The position numbers and the translations under genes are program-made. Below are positions 17,229 to 25,979 of a DNA stretch of 51,774 bases, piece after piece (within the stretch, counting starts at the first letter, position 1; each line of letters starts with the position of its first letter). The notes beneath the pieces were generated by a model. That model made no database searches, was not told the DNA's origin, and saw only the letters and a list, made by a program, of their open reading frames with translations. This stretch comes from Aeromonas piscicola (GTDB lineage Bacteria > Pseudomonadota > Gammaproteobacteria > Enterobacterales > Aeromonadaceae): contig NZ_CDBL01000079.1 of NCBI RefSeq assembly GCF_000820005.1, positions 75,931 through 127,704 of the forward strand. The letters run 5' to 3'.

Positions 17229-18854
17229 TCACCCCGCCCGGCACGGTTTGAACAGATCCAGGGCCCCGTCATATACCTTGGTCTGCACATCCATGATCCC
17301 CAGCATTGAGTGGAACAGGTTGTCGTGGGAGAAACGCTGGCTGGCCGCCTCCTGCTGCAGGCAATCCATGTTCAGCCGCCGATCTGCCTGCAACTGGGGG
17401 GAGAGCCAGGTCAGCAGCGGCACCCGGGTCTGATCGTCCGGCGCAAACTTGTAAGGGGTGCCGTGCAGGTAGAGCCCCATGGCACCGAGGGATTCGCCGT
17501 GATCGGAGAGGTAGACCAGCCCCACGTTGTAGTCGTTCTGCAGCGTCTTGAGCTTGGCGATCAGCCGTGCCACTACCTTGTCGGTGTAACGTATGGTGTT
17601 GTCATAGCTGTTGACCAGCTCCTCGTTGCTGCAGTTCTCTATGTCGCTGCGCGGGCAGTCCGGCACGAAGAAACGCTCGGAGGCGGGGTAGCGTCGATAG
17701 TAGGTCGGACCATGGCTGCCCATCAGATGAAAAGCCACCAGCTTGTTACCTTGCTTGCCCTTCATGTCGGCAATCTGTCGATCCAACCCCTCCAGCATCA
17801 CCTCGTCGTAGCAGGAACCTTGCTGGCAATACTGCGGAAACGCCTTGGCCTCTATGTCTATGGTGGGCACGTTCTTGCACACCCCCTTGCAGCCGCCGTC
17901 ATTCTCCTTCCACAGCACGGAGATGCCGGCGTGTTGCAGCACATCCAACATGCCATCCCGCGACTGGGCCAGGGTGTCGTCATATTCCCGGCGCGTGAGA
18001 TTGGAGAACATGCAGGGCACGGAGACAGCCGTGGCGGTGCCGCAGGAGCGCACGTTGCGAAACGAGATCATGCCCGCCTCCTGAGCGGTGAAGCTGTTGG
18101 TCTGCTTCCCGTAGCCGTTGAGGGAGTAGTTCTGGCTGCGGGCCGTCTCCCCCACCACCAGGAACATCAGGGTCGGCTTGCCGCCCTGCCCCACCACTTT
18201 GGCATCCGTTCCCAGCGGCTGATAGGGGATCGGGGTGGCAAACAGTATATCCGTGGCATAGCGATAGAGACCGTGCACATAGTTGGCAGGCACTATCTCC
18301 TTGCCGAGGGACTTGTTGTTGCGCCCGACCGAGGCGTAATCCTGGTAATAGAGGGCGGCCACCCCCACCAGAAACAGCAGCGACAGGGCAATGGAGCCAA
18401 GGCGCAACCCCAGTCCCTTATACCAGGGGCTAGGATAGGTTATTTTCACCCACAGCAAGGCCAGCGCCGGCAGCACGCCGGTCAGCAGGAACCAGAGCGC
18501 GACCGAACCATTGAGGTAGGCCGTCGCCTCCCCGCTGTTGGTCTCGACTATGTTCTGCACCATGCTCACGTCGAAGATGACGCCGTACTTGAGCATGGCG
18601 TAGCTGACCACAGAGCCCATCAGGATCAGCAGCACGAAGAAGGGCTTGAGCAGATAGCGAAAGGTAAAGGGCAGAAACACCGCATTGAGCGCGGCCAGCA
18701 GCACCAAGGGGATAGAGAGGGCAAAGCCCGCCTTGACGTGCTCCAACTGGGTGAGAATGCGGTAAAAGTGCAGGAAGATGGGCCAGTTAAATACCAGTGC
18801 AAACAGCAGCACCAGCAACAGATTCACCTTCATCACACCCAGGGTGATGCGCAT
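17229..18854 (-). CDS. eptA: MCR-3-like lipid A phosphoethanolamine transferase
   Basis: A 541-residue inner-membrane enzyme that moves phosphoethanolamine from phosphatidylethanolamine onto lipid A, lowering polymyxin binding. Five N-terminal membrane helices (to about residue 170) precede the periplasmic sulfatase-fold domain. Visible catalytic and zinc residues are E236 in VVGETAR, nucleophile T273 in SCGTATAVSVPC, and D/H in SDHGESLG. Cysteine pairs such as GGCKGVC are also kept. Length and many segments resemble MCR-3 and Aeromonas chromosomal EptA as I recall them. Start 18854 is supported by GGAG 7 nt upstream; 26 earlier codons are open but lack a ribosome site. A PmrA-box-like repeat lies upstream and a duplicate 3' remnant downstream. 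Confidence 0.92.
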   Translation of the reverse strand: MRITLGVMKVNLLLVLLFALVFNWPIFLHFYRILTQLEHVKAGFALSIPLVLLAALNAVFLPFTFRYLLKPFFVLLILMGSVVSYAMLKYGVIFDVSMVQNIVETNSGEATAYLNGSVALWFLLTGVLPALALLWVKITYPSPWYKGLGLRLGSIALSLLFLVGVAALYYQDYASVGRNNKSLGKEIVPANYVHGLYRYATDILFATPIPYQPLGTDAKVVGQGGKPTLMFLVVGETARSQNYSLNGYGKQTNSFTAQEAGMISFRNVRSCGTATAVSVPCMFSNLTRREYDDTLAQSRDGMLDVLQHAGISVLWKENDGGCKGVCKNVPTIDIEAKAFPQYCQQGSCYDEVMLEGLDRQIADMKGKQGNKLVAFHLMGSHGPTYYRRYPASERFFVPDCPRSDIENCSNEELVNSYDNTIRYTDKVVARLIAKLKTLQNDYNVGLVYLSDHGESLGAMGLYLHGTPYKFAPDDQTRVPLLTWLSPQLQADRRLNMDCLQQEAASQRFSHDNLFHSMLGIMDVQTKVYDGALDLFKPCRAG

Positions 18855-18987
18855 AACGATACTCCGACAAACCAGGCAGGACTGGGGCCCCTGCATGGGG
18901 GCACCCGTTGTGAGTGCTCGCTTGCCGCGCACCTCTTCCTGAGGGCAAGCGCGGCAAGGGGCTGGGGCGCCCGGACACGGCAGGCAG

Positions 18988-19018
18988 CTTAAGTCGCCAA
19001 ACTTAAGGGAAAATTAAG
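18988..19018 (-). promoter_or_regulatory. PmrA-box-like triple repeat upstream of eptA
   Basis: On the minus strand CTTAAT-TTTCC-CTTAAG (19018 to 19002) fits the PmrA consensus YTTAAK-N5-YTTAAK. A third CTTAAG (18993-18988) follows after 8 nt. The array is oriented toward eptA and ends about 135 nt before its start codon. Confidence 0.6.
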
Positions 19019-19068
19019 GCGGGCAATGCCATGGTCGGCACGATCTTCAGGTGCCAGCTCATCATAAG

Positions 19069-19096
19069 AAAAACGGCAGCCGAGGCTGCCGTTTTA
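19069..19096 (-). terminator. yebC terminator
   Basis: ACGGCAGCC/GGCTGCCGT forms the stem, and on the minus strand TTTTTC follows. The stem is almost the same as that of the nagBAC terminator on the other side of eptA. Confidence 0.85.
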
Positions 19097-19141
19097 GCGG
19101 GGACGAACAGAGCGTCGCCACCTGAGTGTTCACGGACCGGA

Positions 19142-19882
19142 TTACAGGGTCGCGGCGACTTCGTCGGAGATGGAGCCGTTGTGGTACACCTCCTGCACGT
19201 CGTCCAGATCTTCCAGCATGTCGATGAGGCGCATCAGCTTGGGTGCGGTTTCCGCATCCAGCTCTGCTTCGGTGGAAGGGATCATGGTCACTTCGGCGTT
19301 CTGTGCCTTGAAGCCGGCGGCTTCCAGCGCATCCAGCACGGTCCCGAAATCGTTCGGGGTGGTGTACACCTCGATGGAACCATCTTCTTCGGTCACCACG
19401 TCATCGGCGCCCGCTTCCAGTGCCGCATCCATCAGGGCATCTTCGTCGACACCGACGAAGGTCAGCAGCCCTTTCTTGCTGAACAGGTAGGCGACCGAGC
19501 CATCGGTGCCCAGGTTGCCGCCGCTCTTGCTGAAGGCATGACGCACTTCCGCCACGGTACGGTTGCGGTTATCGGTCAGACACTCCACCATCACGGCGGA
19601 GCCTGCCGGGCCGTAACCTTCGTAAACGATGGTCTCGAGCTGCTCACCGTCGCCACCACCGGCCCCACGCGCGATGGCGCGGTTGATGGTTTCGCGGGTC
19701 ATGTTGCTGGTCAGGGCTGCCGTCACCGCCGCACGCAGGCGCGGGTTGTTGGCAGGATCCGGATCGCCGATACGAGCCGAGGTAGTGATTTCACGGATCA
19801 GCTTGGTGAAGATCTTGCCGCGCTTGGCATCCTGAGCTGCCTTGCGGTGTTTGATGTTGGCCCATTTACTGTGACCTGCCAT
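19142..19882 (-). CDS. yebC: YebC/PmpR family regulator
   Basis: A 246-residue protein starting [20 protein letters not shown], the hallmark of the YebC/TACO1 family. The three-domain fold includes a basic N-terminal helical domain and acidic later domains. Members have been described as transcription factors and, more recently, as translation factors that relieve ribosome stalling at proline stretches. GGAG lies 7 nt before the ATG. It follows aspS by 92 bp on the same strand and ends at a terminator; ruvC, the common next gene in many relatives, is absent, and eptA occupies the position. Confidence 0.95.
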   Translation of the reverse strand: MAGHSKWANIKHRKAAQDAKRGKIFTKLIREITTSARIGDPDPANNPRLRAAVTAALTSNMTRETINRAIARGAGGGDGEQLETIVYEGYGPAGSAVMVECLTDNRNRTVAEVRHAFSKSGGNLGTDGSVAYLFSKKGLLTFVGVDEDALMDAALEAGADDVVTEEDGSIEVYTTPNDFGTVLDALEAAGFKAQNAEVTMIPSTEAELDAETAPKLMRLIDMLEDLDDVQEVYHNGSISDEVAATL

Positions 19883-19974
19883 AGAGACTCTCCGTTATAT
19901 TTTTTAGATTTCAATAACACAAAGTGACCGGGTAGGCCGCGCTGGGCGCGGCCGGGACTGTGCCGGATGCCGGC

Positions 19975-21741
19975 TTATTCATCACCCTTGACGGTCGTCG
20001 CAATTGCCAGTTCGCTCATCTGCGCCTGGTTGGCAAAGCTGGGGGCGTCTGTCATCAGACAAGCGGCCGCCGTGGTTTTCGGGAAGGCAATCACATCCCG
20101 GATGTTGTCGGTACCGGTCAGCAGCATGCTCAGACGATCCAGGCCGAAGGCCAGACCGGCGTGCGGCGGGGTACCGTATTTCAGCGCATCCAGCAGGAAG
20201 CCGAACTTGAGGCGCTGCTCGGCAGGTGTGATACCGAGGATGTCGAATACGGTGGCCTGCATCTCGCTGTTGTGGATACGCACAGAACCTCCACCCACTT
20301 CGTAGCCGTTGATGACCATGTCGTAGGCGTTGGCATAGGCGCTGAGTGGGTTGGCTTTCAGCTCGCTCGGGCCCAGGTTGCTCGGCGCGGTGAAGGGGTG
20401 GTGCATGGCCGCCAGGCCGCCTTCGCTGTCTTCCTCGAACATGGGGAAGTCGATGACCCACAGCGGCTTCCAGCTGTTTTCCATCAGACCCAGATCGCGG
20501 CCCACTTTCAGACGCAGGGCACCGATGGCATCGGCCACCACTTTCTTGCTGTCGGCGCCGAAGAAGATGATGTCGCCGTCGGCCGCGCCGGTACGGGCCA
20601 GGATTTCGCGCACTATCTCATCGGAGAGGAACTTGGCAACCGGAGACTGAACCCCTTCGAGACCATTGGCCACGGCATTGACCTTCATCCAGGCCAGGCC
20701 CTTGGCACCGTAGATACCGACAAACTTGGTGTACTCGTCGATCTGCTTGCGGGACAGCTCGGCGCCGCCCGGCACTTTCAGGGCCGCCACACGGCCTTTC
20801 GGGTCGTTGGCGGGGCCGGCGAACACGGCGAACTCGACGGAGGTCAGCAGATCTGCCACATCGACCAGCTCCATCGGCAGACGCAGGTCCGGCTTGTCGG
20901 AGCCAAAGCGACGCATGGCTTCGTCGAAGGTCATCACCGGGAAGTCGCCCAGATCCACGGCCAGCACGTGTTGCCACAGGTTGCGGATCATCTCTTCCAT
21001 CAGCTCGCGCACTTGGGGCGCTGTCATGAAGGAGGTCTCCACGTCGATCTGGGTGAATTCCGGCTGACGGTCGGCACGCAGGTCTTCGTCACGGAAGCAC
21101 TTGACGATCTGGTAGTAGCGATCGAAGCCGGACATCATCAGCAACTGCTTGAACAGCTGCGGGGACTGCGGCAGGGCGTAGAACTTGCCCTTGTGCACCC
21201 GGCTCGGCACCAGATAGTCACGGGCACCTTCCGGGGTGGCCTTGGTCAGCATGGGGGTTTCGATGTCGAGGAAGCCGTGCTCGTCCATGAAGCGGCGTAC
21301 GAAGGCGCTGGCCTTGGCACGGGTCTTCAGGTACTTGGCCATTTCGGGGCGACGCAGATCCAGATAACGGAACTTGAGACGCTGCTCTTCGCTGTTGACC
21401 TGGTTGAAGTCCAGCGGCAGTGGCTCGGCGCGGTTGATGATGGTGAGCTCGTGGGCGAACACTTCGATGGCGCCGGTGGCCATGTCGCTGTTGCGCTGGG
21501 TGTCAGGACGGGTACGTACCACACCTGAGACCTGAATGCAGAACTCGCCGCGCAGTTCGGAGGCCAGGGCGAAGGCATCCGGCTTGTCCGGATCGAAGAA
21601 CACCTGCACGATCCCTTCCCGGTCACGCATGTCGATAAAGATCAGACCGCCGAGGTCACGACGACGATGGACCCAACCGCACAATGTAATGGTCTGCCCG
21701 GCATGGGCCTCATTGACCTGTCCGCAATAGATAGAGCGCAT
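19975..21741 (-). CDS. aspS: Aspartyl-tRNA synthetase
   Basis: A 588-residue class II synthetase charging tRNA-Asp. The N-terminal OB-fold (1-105) has [21 protein letters not shown]. The catalytic core carries motif 2 around [21 protein letters not shown] and motif 3 GLAFGLDRL near the C-terminus. The bacterial GAD insertion lies between them. E. coli AspRS is 590 aa. The frame is open 79 codons upstream, but homology sets [13 protein letters not shown] as the start at 21741, preceded by AAGGAAG. It is divergent from yecE. Confidence 0.97.
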   Translation of the reverse strand: MRSIYCGQVNEAHAGQTITLCGWVHRRRDLGGLIFIDMRDREGIVQVFFDPDKPDAFALASELRGEFCIQVSGVVRTRPDTQRNSDMATGAIEVFAHELTIINRAEPLPLDFNQVNSEEQRLKFRYLDLRRPEMAKYLKTRAKASAFVRRFMDEHGFLDIETPMLTKATPEGARDYLVPSRVHKGKFYALPQSPQLFKQLLMMSGFDRYYQIVKCFRDEDLRADRQPEFTQIDVETSFMTAPQVRELMEEMIRNLWQHVLAVDLGDFPVMTFDEAMRRFGSDKPDLRLPMELVDVADLLTSVEFAVFAGPANDPKGRVAALKVPGGAELSRKQIDEYTKFVGIYGAKGLAWMKVNAVANGLEGVQSPVAKFLSDEIVREILARTGAADGDIIFFGADSKKVVADAIGALRLKVGRDLGLMENSWKPLWVIDFPMFEEDSEGGLAAMHHPFTAPSNLGPSELKANPLSAYANAYDMVINGYEVGGGSVRIHNSEMQATVFDILGITPAEQRLKFGFLLDALKYGTPPHAGLAFGLDRLSMLLTGTDNIRDVIAFPKTTAAACLMTDAPSFANQAQMSELAIATTVKGDE

Positions 21742-22172
21742 GGACTTCTTCCTTCGAAATTGTAGAGAGACGGTTAACCTGAGCCGCCGGGCACGACTGG
21801 CAGCACAGTCCGTCTCACAGCTGGCCAGAGTCTTGTTCTTGCCCGGTTTGAAATCTGTCTCGTACCGTCCGACCCCCTGGATCGGACACCTGCCACCGAT
21901 ATCGGCTCGACCAGAGGCGGCTGGCAAGCGGCCGGGCAGTCGGTCAGAGGGCATCGGAAAGCATCGTTGTTTGGCCAATTCATGGCCGCTACCGTCGCCA
22001 CAATATGCGCACAGCGGGGCGAGTCACAACAAATTGGCAAACAAAAGGGCTGGCATTATAGAGGAAAACCCCCATTTGGGTAAAATGGCCAGCAGCCTCC
22101 TTTGCCCTGTTTTTTGCGTCTCAAGGCAAAAAATGGGCATAAACCGAGATAAACCCGCAGACAGGATCCGCC
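21742..22172. other. aspS/yecE divergent intergenic region
   Basis: A 431-bp gap with promoters expected for both genes. A small dyad, CCATTT-GGGTA-AAATGG (22072-22088), lies 85 bp before yecE. Open frames here have no ribosome sites or recognisable domains; I see no gene. Confidence 0.5.
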
Positions 22173-23021
22173 ATGAGCCTCTTTTTGGGCCTGCCACAAT
22201 GGTCGCACCCGGCCTGGCCCGGTCAATTATTGGGTGTGGGCGCCAAACCCGCCGAACATCTCGCCCACTACGCCCAGGTGTTCAACACAGTGGAAGGCAA
22301 CACCACCTTTTACGCCTCGCCCACCCCTGACACAGTGCAGCGCTGGGCCGATGCGGTGCCTGCCCACTTTCGTTTCAGCTTCAAGTTTCCGAAAGAAATC
22401 AGCCACCAGAGCGATCTGGTGAGCGTAGACAAGCAGGTGACCGACTTCATTCGCCTGCTGGCCCCTCTTCACGACAAGCTGGGGCTGCTCAAGCTGCAAC
22501 TGCCCGCGCGCTTCGGCCCGAGCGGCCTTCCCCGCCTTGCTGAATTCTTCAACCGGCTGCCGACACAGTTTCGCTATGCCCTCGAGGTGCGCCACCCCGA
22601 TTTCTTCGCCAAGGGCGAGGCGGAGCGCAGCCTGAACCGGATGCTGATGGAAAAAGGCATCAACCGCATCATGCTCGACAGCCGGCCGCTGTTCTCTGTG
22701 CCAGCCACCACGGCAGCCATGATAGATGCCCAGGGCAAGAAGCCCAGACTGCCGGTGCACCTACTGGCCACCGCCAGCGCCCCCGTGGTGCGGCTCATCG
22801 GTCTGCCGGATCCGGCCGCCAATCACCCCTTCCTGCCCAGCTGGTTGCCCCACTGGCGTCAGTGGCTGGCGGAGGGAAAGGATCTCTACCTCTTTATACA
22901 TACCGCCGACAATGCCCAGTCACCCGAGCTTGCCCGTCAGATAACCCGCCTGTTGGGGCAGGAGATGGCCCCCTGGCCAGGGGAAAACGATCGCGCGCGC
23001 CAAGGCGTGCTGCGCTTTTAG
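22173..23021 (+). CDS. yecE: DUF72 family protein YecE
   Basis: A 282-residue DUF72 protein with a TIM-barrel-like fold. The N-terminus FLGLPQWSHPAW, the early QVFNTVEGNTTFYASP segment, and FRFSFKFPKEISHQ all match the family pattern (G..Y..W, N..E.N..FY, F.F..K.P..ITH). The biochemical function remains unknown. Divergence from aspS and proximity to cmoAB follow the E. coli order aspS-yecD-yecE-yecN-cmoAB without yecD and yecN. AGGATCCGCC precedes the ATG. A weak A/T-rich hairpin (23054-23070) follows the stop. Confidence 0.88.
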   Translation: MSLFLGLPQWSHPAWPGQLLGVGAKPAEHLAHYAQVFNTVEGNTTFYASPTPDTVQRWADAVPAHFRFSFKFPKEISHQSDLVSVDKQVTDFIRLLAPLHDKLGLLKLQLPARFGPSGLPRLAEFFNRLPTQFRYALEVRHPDFFAKGEAERSLNRMLMEKGINRIMLDSRPLFSVPATTAAMIDAQGKKPRLPVHLLATASAPVVRLIGLPDPAANHPFLPSWLPHWRQWLAEGKDLYLFIHTADNAQSPELARQITRLLGQEMAPWPGENDRARQGVLRF

Positions 23022-23134
23022 TCAGCCATGTCACAGGCCATCGCGCATGCGTAAAAAAAGCCGCTTTTTTGTGGCTGGACGGGGCTCGGCGTCAAGACAA
23101 ACGCCCATCAATCCTCTACACTAGCGCCCCAAGC

Positions 23135-23186
23135 AAGGGGCCTGTCGTTGACCACTGCAATTCATTGCAACAAACAGCGCGGCTCC
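23135..23186. repeat. 52-bp tandem repeat, copy 1
   Basis: The unit begins AAGGGGCCTGTCGTTGACCA and ends GCGGCTCC. Inside it (23142-23177) an imperfect hairpin pairs CTGT/ACAG, TTG/CAA and TGCAA/TTGCA around a TTCA loop. Confidence 0.85.
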
Positions 23187-23190
23187 ATAT

Positions 23191-23242
23191 AAGGGGCCTG
23201 TCGTTGACCACTGCAATTCGTTGCAACAAACAGCGCAGCTCC
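23191..23242. repeat. 52-bp tandem repeat, copy 2
   Basis: Identical to copy 1 at 50 of 52 positions by eye, with a 56-bp period. One change turns the hairpin loop into TTCG, a classic stable tetraloop, and the other (GCGG to GCAG) lies outside the stem, so the hairpin is kept (23198-23233). Confidence 0.85.
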
Positions 23243-23368
23243 GGATCAAGGGCACGGATGATGGCCCATTGCGAACAGGGCCGGCCCGAAGGATCTCACG
23301 GCCAGCCACCCCGTTCGTAAACCGGTGATAAAACAACCCAGAAGGGTGTCACCCAACGACTCAATTGA

Positions 23369-24154
<786 letters not shown>

Positions 24155-24157
24155 GCC

Positions 24158-25135
24158 ATGATCGACTTTGCCAATTTTTATCAACTGATCGCCAAAAACC
24201 GGCTGAGCCACTGGCTGCATACCCTGCCCGCCCAGTTGCACGCCTGGCAGCATGACAACCAGCACGGCGATCTGCCGCGCTGGAATCGTGCCCTCAACAA
24301 GCTGCCCACGGTCGCGCCCGGCCCCATCGAGCTGCAACATGGGGTCGAGATCGGCCATGCCGAGAGCCTGGGCGAGGGCGAGCGCAAGAAGGTCGAAAGC
24401 CTGCTGCGCCACTTCATGCCCTGGCGCAAGGGCCCGTTTACTGTGCACGGCATCCACATCGACACAGAATGGCGCTCTGACTGGAAGTGGGATCGGGTAT
24501 TGCCCCACATCAGCCCGCTGGCCGGTCGCTATGTGTTGGATGTGGGCTGCGGCAGCGGCTATCACCTCTGGCGCATGGTGGGGGAAGGCGCCAAACTCGC
24601 GGTCGGCATAGATCCGAGCCCGCTGTTTCTCTGCCAGTTCGAGGCCATCCGCCACTTTCTCGACGGCGACCAGCGCGCCCACCTGTTGCCGCTCGGCATT
24701 CAGGAGCTGCCGGAGCTGCGCGCCTTTGATACCGTCTTCTCCATGGGGGTGCTCTATCACCGCAAGTCCCCCATCGAGCACATAGAGCAGCTGCGCAACC
24801 AGCTCAAAGACGACGGCGAGCTGGTGCTGGAGACGCTGGTGATCGATGGTGGGGTCAACGACGTGCTGGTGCCCACCGATCGCTACGGCAAGATGCGCAA
24901 CGTCTGGTTCATCCCCTCAAGCGCAGCCCTCAAGCTCTGGGTCGAGCGCTGCGGATTTACCGATGTGCGGATTGTCGACGAGAATATGACCAGCACCGAC
25001 GAACAGCGTCGTACCGACTGGATGATAAATGAATCCCTGACCGATTATCTGGACCCCCAAGATCCAGCGCTCACGGTGGAAGGACACCCGGCGCCGAAAC
25101 GTGCCGTACTGATTGCCAGAAAGGCCAAAGACTAG
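24158..25135 (+). CDS. cmoB: tRNA U34 carboxymethyltransferase
   Basis: A 325-residue enzyme transferring the carboxymethyl group from carboxy-SAM to 5-hydroxyuridine-34, giving cmo5U and broader codon reading. The SAM fold has [14 protein letters not shown]. The signature stretches [20 protein letters not shown] and [15 protein letters not shown] match E. coli CmoB. The 3-bp gap from cmoA indicates one operon. The next gene begins 52 bp downstream, so the amidoligase cassette may share this transcript. Confidence 0.97.
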   Translation: MIDFANFYQLIAKNRLSHWLHTLPAQLHAWQHDNQHGDLPRWNRALNKLPTVAPGPIELQHGVEIGHAESLGEGERKKVESLLRHFMPWRKGPFTVHGIHIDTEWRSDWKWDRVLPHISPLAGRYVLDVGCGSGYHLWRMVGEGAKLAVGIDPSPLFLCQFEAIRHFLDGDQRAHLLPLGIQELPELRAFDTVFSMGVLYHRKSPIEHIEQLRNQLKDDGELVLETLVIDGGVNDVLVPTDRYGKMRNVWFIPSSAALKLWVERCGFTDVRIVDENMTSTDEQRRTDWMINESLTDYLDPQDPALTVEGHPAPKRAVLIARKAKD

Positions 25136-25187
25136 CCGATGGCGCCTGTGGAAGTTACACTGACCCAATTCCAGGAAGCACAGTTAA

Positions 25188-25976
25188 ATGAATGACATGA
25201 AAAGCAAATTAAAAGGAATGACCCTGCTCTCCCTGCTCAGTCTCGGCGGGTGTGTCAGTATGGAGAAAGCGCCCCCGGTACCTACCTTGACGCTGGCCGA
25301 GCTTCGCACCGAGATCAATCTGAGCGAGCAACGTCTGCAAACATCCATGGAACAGCAACAGAAGCAGTATGTGCAGCAACAGCACCTGCTGGTTCAGCTC
25401 AACACTGATGTCACCAACATGAAAGAGTCCGTGAAAAAAGTCGACAGCAAGCTCGAATCCTTGCCGCCCGAGCCGCCCAAGCCCATGGCGATCCCGACCG
25501 AGAAGTGCCAGGCGCCAAGCCAGGGACACACGGTCGATGGCAAACTGCTGGTCGGTGAAGCCGAGTGGATCTGGGTAGACGCCGCCAATGACGCCTTCCA
25601 GGCGCGGGTCGATACCGGTGCCACCACCTCCTCCATCAGCGCCCAGGACATCACCATCTTCGAGCGCAACGGCAAAAACTGGGTGCGCTTCTTCCTGAGC
25701 CACCAGGAGATGGATGACAAGATCCAGATCGAAGCGCCGCTGGTGCGTCACGTACGGGTGCGTCAGGCGTCCGCCGACGATCTCGACCGTCGTCCCGTGG
25801 TGCGTCTGGCTGTGCGGATCGGCGACATGACAGAAAAAGCTGAATTTACCCTGAAAGACCGCAGCGACATGACCTTCCCCGTGCTGCTGGGTCGCGAATT
25901 TTTGAAAGACATCGCCGTGGTTGATGTGGCCCGCGAATATATCCAACCAAAACCCAAGCTCAAGGATGTGAAATAA
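25188..25976 (+). CDS. Retropepsin-like lipoprotein ('ATP-dependent zinc protease' family)
   Basis: A 262-residue predicted lipoprotein. The lipobox LGGC ends at C22. A Q/E-rich coiled coil (about 38-90) and a proline stretch lead to the C-terminal domain (about 115-255), which has RVDTGATTSSIS (D142-T-G) and a late LLGREFL. That pairing resembles one lobe of a retropepsin-type aspartic protease. The family carries the legacy name 'putative ATP-dependent zinc protease' and travels with RimK-like ligases, as here. It should sit in the envelope facing the periplasm. The gene begins a three-gene set with 3-bp gaps. Whether it cleaves anything is unknown. Confidence 0.8.
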   Translation: MNDMKSKLKGMTLLSLLSLGGCVSMEKAPPVPTLTLAELRTEINLSEQRLQTSMEQQQKQYVQQQHLLVQLNTDVTNMKESVKKVDSKLESLPPEPPKPMAIPTEKCQAPSQGHTVDGKLLVGEAEWIWVDAANDAFQARVDTGATTSSISAQDITIFERNGKNWVRFFLSHQEMDDKIQIEAPLVRHVRVRQASADDLDRRPVVRLAVRIGDMTEKAEFTLKDRSDMTFPVLLGREFLKDIAVVDVAREYIQPKPKLKDVK

Positions 25977-25979
25977 TCC

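Noticed and set aside
18855..18932. N-terminal extension of EptA by 26 codons
   Set aside because: Start 18854 has GGAG at ideal spacing and gives the family length (541); the extension would put a polar stretch before the first helix.
23054..23070. Intrinsic terminator after yecE
   Set aside because: A/T-only arms around a very short GC centre; predicted stem is weak.
23135..23242. Possible CRISPR or integron attC site
   Set aside because: Only two units with a 4-bp gap, no variable spacer and no cas gene. No GTTRRRY core or complementary ends expected for attC.
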